Part shown: positions 60,037 to 64,000 of the stretch, in pieces
How positions within the stretch are numbered: the stretch's first letter is position 1
How the letters are laid out: each line of letters opens with the position of its first letter
Assembly: GCF_016937515.1 (NCBI RefSeq)
Contig: NZ_JAFHKM010000002.1
Span: 1,855,001 to 1,919,000, forward strand
DNA from: Cohnella algarum
GTDB lineage: Bacteria; Bacillota; Bacilli; Paenibacillales; Paenibacillaceae
DNA: 64,000 nt
Direction of reading: 5' to 3'
Notes under the pieces: model-generated
Told to the model about the DNA's origin: nothing
Database searches by the model: none
Seen by the model: only the letters and a program-made list of their open reading frames with translations
Translations under genes and position numbers: made by a program

Positions 60037-60381
60037 ATGGCAAAACCCGAACTGGAATTTACCGCTTATACCGAATTCGAAGAAAAACCGTTTACGAAAG
60101 TGGAAGGACTGTCGGAACGGGTCATCGCCAAAGACGAGGACACCGGGGTAGCGACGCGAATCCTCATCTTCGCTCCGGGAACGGACACGACGCCGAACGG
60201 CGTGCAGATTCACGACTTTTGGGAAGAGCTTTACATCATCGAAGGCTCCCTTATCGATTTGACGCTCAATCAGGAATTCACCGCCGGCATGGTCGCCTGC
60301 CGCCCGCCGGGCATGAAGCACGGTCCGTGGATCGCGCCGAACGGCTGCAAGACGTTCGAGGTACGGTACTACTCCAAGTAA
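60037..60381 (+). CDS. Cupin-domain protein
   Basis: 114 residues, a single small cupin barrel: TRILIFAPGTDTTPNGVQIH, DFWEELYIIEGSLIDL (the xxE of the metal site) and RPPGMKHGPWIAPNG with the second-motif His. It could be a metal-dependent dioxygenase, an isomerase or a decarboxylase helper; cluster context says it acts on an intermediate. ATG 60037 follows GGGAG. It is in the same direction and closely spaced with the UbiD gene. Confidence 0.8.
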   Translation: MAKPELEFTAYTEFEEKPFTKVEGLSERVIAKDEDTGVATRILIFAPGTDTTPNGVQIHDFWEELYIIEGSLIDLTLNQEFTAGMVACRPPGMKHGPWIAPNGCKTFEVRYYSK

Positions 60382-60421
60382 AGCGAAAACAGCCAATTCA
60401 ACCTATGGGAGTGCCAGCGAA

Positions 60422-61816
60422 ATGAAATCACGCACGCTGAGAACGTGGATCCGGCATATGGACGAAAGCGGCCAGCTTGCGACCGTGGACAAGCCGGTTT
60501 CCACGAGGTTCGAAATTTCCGCTTTCACGAAGCAGTACGACGGAAGCAAAGCCGTCTTCTTCCCGCAGGTGGAGGGGTACGGGATGGCGGTCGTCTCCGG
60601 CATCGCCAGCACGCGGGCGCAGTTCGCGCAGGCGCTCGGCTGCTCGGAGAATGAGATGATTCCGAAGTTCCTGGATGCCATCGACAACCCTTTGCCTTCC
60701 CGGGAGGTCGCGGAAGAAGAAGCTCCGGTCCAGGAAATCGTCATCGACAAGGACATCGATTTGACTTCTTTATTCCCGATTTCGCTTCATCAGGAGAAGG
60801 ACTCGGGGCCTTATATCACCGCGGGACTCGCGATCGTGCGGGATCCGGATACCGGCATCCAGAACGTCTCGATTCACCGGCTGCAGGTGTCCGGCCCGAA
60901 CCGGCTCGGCGCCCTGCTCCTTCCCCGGCATACGTACAACGCCTTCAAAAAGAAGGAGGAAAAAGGAGAGCCGCTCGAAATCGCGATCGTCCTCGGCGTC
61001 GATCCGGTGCTGATGCTGGCTTCGCAGGCGATCGCTCCGCTCGGACAGGACGAGCTGGAAATCGCGGGCGCGCTCAAGGGGGAGCCGGTTCCGGTCGTGA
61101 AATGCAAAACGATCGATGTCGACGTCCCGGCCGACGCGGAAATCGTGCTCGAAGGCAAAATCATGCCGCACGTTCGCGAGCCGGAAGGGCCGTTCGGCGA
61201 ATTCCCCGCCTACTACGGCCTGCAAAGCGACAAAGAAGTGATCGAGATCGGATGCGTCACGCACCGCAAGGATCCGATCTACCAAACGTGCCTGGCCGGC
61301 TCCGACGAGAATTTGCTGCTCGGCGCCATTCCCCGCGAGGCGTCGCTGCTCCGTTCGATGCAAAACACGGTGTCGACGATCCGCAACGTGCATCTGACGA
61401 TGGGCGGCAAGTGCCGGTTCCATCTGGTCGTATCGATGAAGAAGCGCAACGAGGGAGAAGCGAAAAACGCCATTTTCGCCGCCTTCGCGGGCCACTACGA
61501 TGTGAAAAAAGTGATCGTGGTCGACGAGGAAATCGATATTTTCGATTCGGATATGGTGGACTGGTGCGTGGCGACGCGGTTTCAGGCCGACAAGGACCTG
61601 GTCGTCGTCCATGGCGCGCTCGGCTCGAAGCTCGATCCGTCCACCGACAACGGCGTCGGCTCCAAGCTCGGCTTCGACTGCACGGTGCCGCTCGACGCCG
61701 AGCCGATGGACTACGAAGTGACGGTCATTCCCGGCATGAAGGAGTTCATCGCCAAGGGCAAGGTGCTGGAGCGGCTGCCGGACGAGACGGCGAAGCGTTA
61801 CTTGCAGACCGACTGA
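60422..61816 (+). CDS. UbiD-family decarboxylase
   Basis: 464 residues. UbiD blocks: VSIHRLQVSGPNRLGALLLP with the Arg of the prenyl-FMN site, VREPEGPFGEFPAYYG with conserved Glu, and VVDEEIDIFDSDMVDWCVAT. The enzyme uses prenylated FMN, made by UbiX (not in the window), for reversible decarboxylation of aromatic or heteroaromatic acids. ATG 60422 follows GGGAG at 60408-60412. It lies between the cupin and the PNPOx-like gene in one direction. Confidence 0.92.
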   Translation: MKSRTLRTWIRHMDESGQLATVDKPVSTRFEISAFTKQYDGSKAVFFPQVEGYGMAVVSGIASTRAQFAQALGCSENEMIPKFLDAIDNPLPSREVAEEEAPVQEIVIDKDIDLTSLFPISLHQEKDSGPYITAGLAIVRDPDTGIQNVSIHRLQVSGPNRLGALLLPRHTYNAFKKKEEKGEPLEIAIVLGVDPVLMLASQAIAPLGQDELEIAGALKGEPVPVVKCKTIDVDVPADAEIVLEGKIMPHVREPEGPFGEFPAYYGLQSDKEVIEIGCVTHRKDPIYQTCLAGSDENLLLGAIPREASLLRSMQNTVSTIRNVHLTMGGKCRFHLVVSMKKRNEGEAKNAIFAAFAGHYDVKKVIVVDEEIDIFDSDMVDWCVATRFQADKDLVVVHGALGSKLDPSTDNGVGSKLGFDCTVPLDAEPMDYEVTVIPGMKEFIAKGKVLERLPDETAKRYLQTD

Positions 61817-61908
61817 GCGTCCGAGCGAGAAGTCGGCTAGCGAGAAGTCGGCCGTCGTCCGGCGCCGGGCGGCCGGAATGCCGGAAAACGCGCAAGGGAG
61901 CGACAGGG

Positions 61909-63804
61909 ATGACCGAACCGGGCGTTTTGCCGCCGGAAGCCGTGAAAATTTTGCAGGGCGAGACGATCGTCATGCTGAACGTCCTTGACCGAACGAGCCG
62001 ATCCGTTTGCTCTACGGCGCTGTCCGGAGTGTACGCGGTCGACGGGAACACCGTCCGGTTCGCGATGGATGCGCGGTCGGAGTTCGTCGGGAGACTGCGC
62101 GAGGCCCCTCGCTTGTCGCTGCACTTCATCTGCGACGGCGCGATGCGGATCGCCGCGGGCCGAGCCAAGGTCGAGGCGGCGAATGTCGGCGCGGCATCGG
62201 CCAGGCCCGCCTGGATCGAAATGAAAATCGAAGAAGTCCGGGAGGCGGTTTTCCACGGAGGACGGGTGATGTTTCATCCGGAGTTCGCCGGAGACCGGGG
62301 AACGGAGCCAATAAATGTATACGCAACACAAAGAACACGCTGGAACGGCAAGGAGAGTGAACGCATGGTCAGAAGCGGCAAGCAGTACGTCGACTCGCTG
62401 CGGGACAGCCGGACGATCTATATCGGCGGGGAAAAGGTAAAGGACGTCACGACCCATCCGGCGTTCGCGGGCATCGTGAACACGTTCGCGGGACTGTACG
62501 ACATGGCGGCGGACCCGGCGAACGGAATGACGTATACGACGGAGGACGGAACGGAAGCGAACAAAATCTTCATGATTCCGCGCAGCCGCGAGGATCTGGC
62601 GGAACGGAGAGCGTCGCTGATGAAATGGGCGGAAGCGACGTGCGGCTTCGTCGGGCGGAGCCCGGACCACGTGGCGGGATTTCTCGCCGGGTTCGTCAGC
62701 GCGCCGGAGGTGTTCGGGGAGCGGTACGAGAACGTCAAGAAGTTTTATACGTATGCGCGGGACAACGACCAGTTCGTGACCTACGTGATCATTCCGCCGC
62801 AAATCGACCGGAGCAAGGCGGCGCACGAGCAGGAAGAGAAGTTTTTGCCGGTCGGGGTGTGCGAGGAGCGCGAGGACGGCATCGTCGTGCGCGGGTCGCA
62901 AATGCTGGGGACGAGCGCGGCGGTGTCGAACTACCTGTTCTGCAGCTGCATCACGCCGCTGCGTCCGGGGGACGAGGAGTACGCGGTTTCGTTCGTGCTG
63001 CCGATGGACGCGCCGGGGCTGAAGCTGTACGCGCGGCCGAGCTTCGCGGCGGACAAGCCGAGCGTGTACGACTATCCGCTGTCGACGCAGTTTGACGAAA
63101 GCGACGCGCTGGTCGTGTTCGACGACGTGTTCATCCCGTGGGAGCATGTTTTCGTGTACCGGGACATCGAAGCGACGCGGGCGCAGTTCCACGGAACGCC
63201 GGCGCACGTGATGGGAAACAACCAGGCGCAAATCCGGCTGACGGCGAAAATGAAGTTCCTGATCGGCGTGGCGCGGAAAGTGACGATGATGAACGGAAGC
63301 GACAAGTTTCCGCAGGTGCAGGAGCGGCTGGGAGAGCTGGCGTCGCTGGCGGCGCAGGTGGAAGGGATGCTGAAGGCGTCGGAGTACGACTGCGTGATCG
63401 ACAAGAACGGCGTGGCGCGGCCGAACGCGAGGTACTTGTACGCGGTCGTCGGGATGCAGGACACGCTGTACGCGTCGGTGATCAAGATCCTGCGGGAGCT
63501 GGTCGGCGGAGGGGTGCTGCAGGTGCCGTCGTCGTACAAGGAGATGATCGCCCCGGAAACGCGGGACGACATCCGCCGGTACATCCGGTCGCCGGGGGCG
63601 CCGTCGGAGGAGCGGATCCGGCTGTTCAAGCTGGCATGGGACATCATCGGCTCGGAGTTCGGAGGCCGGCACCAGCAGTACGAAATGTTCTACAACGGAG
63701 CGCCGTTCGTGGTGAAGGGCTACGCGTTCCGCAACTACGGCTACGACGAGGCCGTCGGGCTCGTCGACCGCTTCCTCGGCAGCTATTCCTTGCCGGAGGC
63801 GTAA
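61909..63804 (+). CDS. PNPOx-like flavoprotein fused in frame to the second monooxygenase copy
   Basis: One open frame of 631 codons from ATG 61909 (GGGAG upstream). Residues 1-138 form a pyridoxamine-phosphate-oxidase-like split barrel (ETIVMLNVLDRTSRSVCSTA, NTVRFAMDARSEFVGRL, MRIAAGRAKVEAANVG), a fold used by flavin reductases and flavin-binding proteins. From residue 139 (base 62324) the duplicated segment starts and runs in frame as TQRTRWNGKESER into the complete monooxygenase. No stop separates them. A reductase fused to its oxygenase would be functional in principle; separate translation from ATG 62365 is at least as likely. Confidence 0.75.
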   Translation: MTEPGVLPPEAVKILQGETIVMLNVLDRTSRSVCSTALSGVYAVDGNTVRFAMDARSEFVGRLREAPRLSLHFICDGAMRIAAGRAKVEAANVGAASARPAWIEMKIEEVREAVFHGGRVMFHPEFAGDRGTEPINVYATQRTRWNGKESERMVRSGKQYVDSLRDSRTIYIGGEKVKDVTTHPAFAGIVNTFAGLYDMAADPANGMTYTTEDGTEANKIFMIPRSREDLAERRASLMKWAEATCGFVGRSPDHVAGFLAGFVSAPEVFGERYENVKKFYTYARDNDQFVTYVIIPPQIDRSKAAHEQEEKFLPVGVCEEREDGIVVRGSQMLGTSAAVSNYLFCSCITPLRPGDEEYAVSFVLPMDAPGLKLYARPSFAADKPSVYDYPLSTQFDESDALVVFDDVFIPWEHVFVYRDIEATRAQFHGTPAHVMGNNQAQIRLTAKMKFLIGVARKVTMMNGSDKFPQVQERLGELASLAAQVEGMLKASEYDCVIDKNGVARPNARYLYAVVGMQDTLYASVIKILRELVGGGVLQVPSSYKEMIAPETRDDIRRYIRSPGAPSEERIRLFKLAWDIIGSEFGGRHQQYEMFYNGAPFVVKGYAFRNYGYDEAVGLVDRFLGSYSLPEA

Positions 63805-63805
63805 G
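62324..63805 (+). repeat. Direct repeat copy 2, 1.48 kb
   Basis: Second copy of 58476-59957, 3848 bp further on. Its left end lies inside the 3' end of the PNPOx-like gene and has replaced that gene's own stop. The flank ATGTATACGCAA (62315-62326) is a weak variant of the GntR dyad. Confidence 0.92.
62365..63804 (+). CDS. 4-hydroxyphenylacetate 3-hydroxylase-family monooxygenase, copy 2
   Basis: 479 residues, identical in protein sequence to copy 1 at 58517-59956, with the same ribosome site AAGGAGAG before ATG 62365. It can be made separately or as the C-terminal part of the PNPOx fusion. It precedes the amidase gene by 15 bases, so copy 2 keeps the distal gene in the transcript. Identity at protein level with only silent differences argues for selection or gene conversion since duplication. 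Confidence 0.88.
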   Translation: MVRSGKQYVDSLRDSRTIYIGGEKVKDVTTHPAFAGIVNTFAGLYDMAADPANGMTYTTEDGTEANKIFMIPRSREDLAERRASLMKWAEATCGFVGRSPDHVAGFLAGFVSAPEVFGERYENVKKFYTYARDNDQFVTYVIIPPQIDRSKAAHEQEEKFLPVGVCEEREDGIVVRGSQMLGTSAAVSNYLFCSCITPLRPGDEEYAVSFVLPMDAPGLKLYARPSFAADKPSVYDYPLSTQFDESDALVVFDDVFIPWEHVFVYRDIEATRAQFHGTPAHVMGNNQAQIRLTAKMKFLIGVARKVTMMNGSDKFPQVQERLGELASLAAQVEGMLKASEYDCVIDKNGVARPNARYLYAVVGMQDTLYASVIKILRELVGGGVLQVPSSYKEMIAPETRDDIRRYIRSPGAPSEERIRLFKLAWDIIGSEFGGRHQQYEMFYNGAPFVVKGYAFRNYGYDEAVGLVDRFLGSYSLPEA

Positions 63806-63819
63806 AAGGGGGCAGCGTC

Positions 63820-64000
63820 ATGAAGGTGGCCAGCATTCAACTGGAGATCAAGGATTCGGAAACGTACGGCGAACGCATCGCCCGCGCCGAATCGTTATGC
63901 AGGCAGGCGGCGGGCTCCGACCTGATCCTGCTCCCGGAAATCTGGGCGACCGGCTACTTCTCGTTCGACCGTTACCGGGAGGAGGCGGAAGCGCTGGACG
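63820..64000 (+). CDS. Nitrilase/amidase-family carbon-nitrogen hydrolase, N-terminal part (partial)
   Basis: The 60 visible residues start MKVASIQLEIKDSETYGERI and contain DLILLPEIWATGYFSFD, the block with the catalytic Glu of the nitrilase superfamily. The gene continues past the window, so Lys and Cys of the triad cannot be seen. ATG 63820 follows AAGGGGG. It is in line with the monooxygenase/decarboxylase genes; an amidase here would suggest that a lactam or amide is formed in the pathway. Confidence 0.85.
   Translation, partial: MKVASIQLEIKDSETYGERIARAESLCRQAAGSDLILLPEIWATGYFSFDRYREEAEALD

Noticed and set aside
61102..61908. Start of the PNPOx fusion at 61102
   Set aside because: This stretch is an alternative frame of the UbiD gene; the proper ATG with a ribosome site is at 61909.
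58469..63840. Long minus-strand frames of 524 and 667 residues over the monooxygenase copies
   Set aside because: Antisense shadows of the two HpaB-type genes. They are His/Arg/Pro-rich and similar to each other only because the sense genes are duplicated.

Overview
The window reads as chromosome of a GC-rich, spore-former-type Firmicute of the Paenibacillaceae (Paenibacillus/Cohnella-like). The basis is strong AGGAGG-type ribosome sites, sigma-A promoters, rho-independent terminators, Fur boxes of the Bacillus 7-1-7 type, YtrA-type GntR, AraC/substrate-binding-protein fusions and 7TM histidine kinases. This is inferred from gene style; there is no rRNA or marker gene. I saw no tRNA, rRNA or CRISPR array.

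Layout. 1-5465: end of an MFS transporter, a two-domain sulfurtransferase, a YdeI-like protein, then a leftward ECF sigma / small membrane protein / large TPR membrane protein operon. 5542-9111: relic of an alcohol dehydrogenase, a GntR-YtrA regulator behind a 35-bp palindrome, a frameshifted DUF5808-type membrane protein and a SecA2-like ATPase. 9148-12935: MerR/SDR divergent pair with two mirror-image MerR-type promoters, an MFS exporter and a DUF1697 protein. 13055-15039: a NUDIX gene split by a complete ISAzo13-like element with a 3-bp target duplication. 15224-20860: siderophore-iron block (FhuF-like reductase, AraC and substrate-binding proteins, three Fur boxes). 21117-24857: glutathione peroxidase, a ComQ-like class I isoprenoid synthase, a small NHLP-leader peptide ending in YHWS, and a convergent membrane histidine kinase. 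25116-29113: DUF2252, TerB-like, a broken YdeI/OmdA-like gene and an HTH/substrate-binding-domain regulator. 29357-33240: sulfonate operon ssuADCB. 33379-43377: hybrid kinase, aldo/keto reductase, several intergenic repeat families, an acyl-CoA-dehydrogenase-like oxidase and a NarL-type two-component pair. 43964-47374: large secreted GH44 glucanase. 47631-57276: SDR pseudogene, ABC pair plus pentapeptide protein, small housekeeping genes and a Fur-controlled ferredoxin reductase. 57354-64000: a GntR-controlled catabolic cluster (HpaB-type monooxygenase in two copies, cupin, UbiD decarboxylase, PNPOx-like flavoprotein, nitrilase-family amidase).

The most unusual unit is the ComQ-like synthase next to an NHLP precursor. 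In ComQXPA quorum sensing a ComQ enzyme prenylates a Trp near the C-terminus of ComX; here an isoprenoid synthase with a DDxxD motif precedes a peptide with a nitrile-hydratase-type leader, a Gly-Gly and a penultimate Trp, and a 7TM kinase abuts it. This may be a prenylated-peptide system built on a RiPP leader. Two regulatory circuits can also be read directly. A 17-bp motif is shared by the NarL-type regulator, its kinase and the GH44 gene. A TTGTG-N4-CA(C/T)AA dyad lies before the FCD-type GntR gene and the first monooxygenase, with a weaker match before the second. The second monooxygenase copy has landed in the 3' end of the flavoprotein gene and is fused to it in frame.

Six genes are broken or relics (one IS insertion, two single in-frame stops, two frameshifts, one 24-codon relic). 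That is either real decay or, for the point lesions, residual sequence error.
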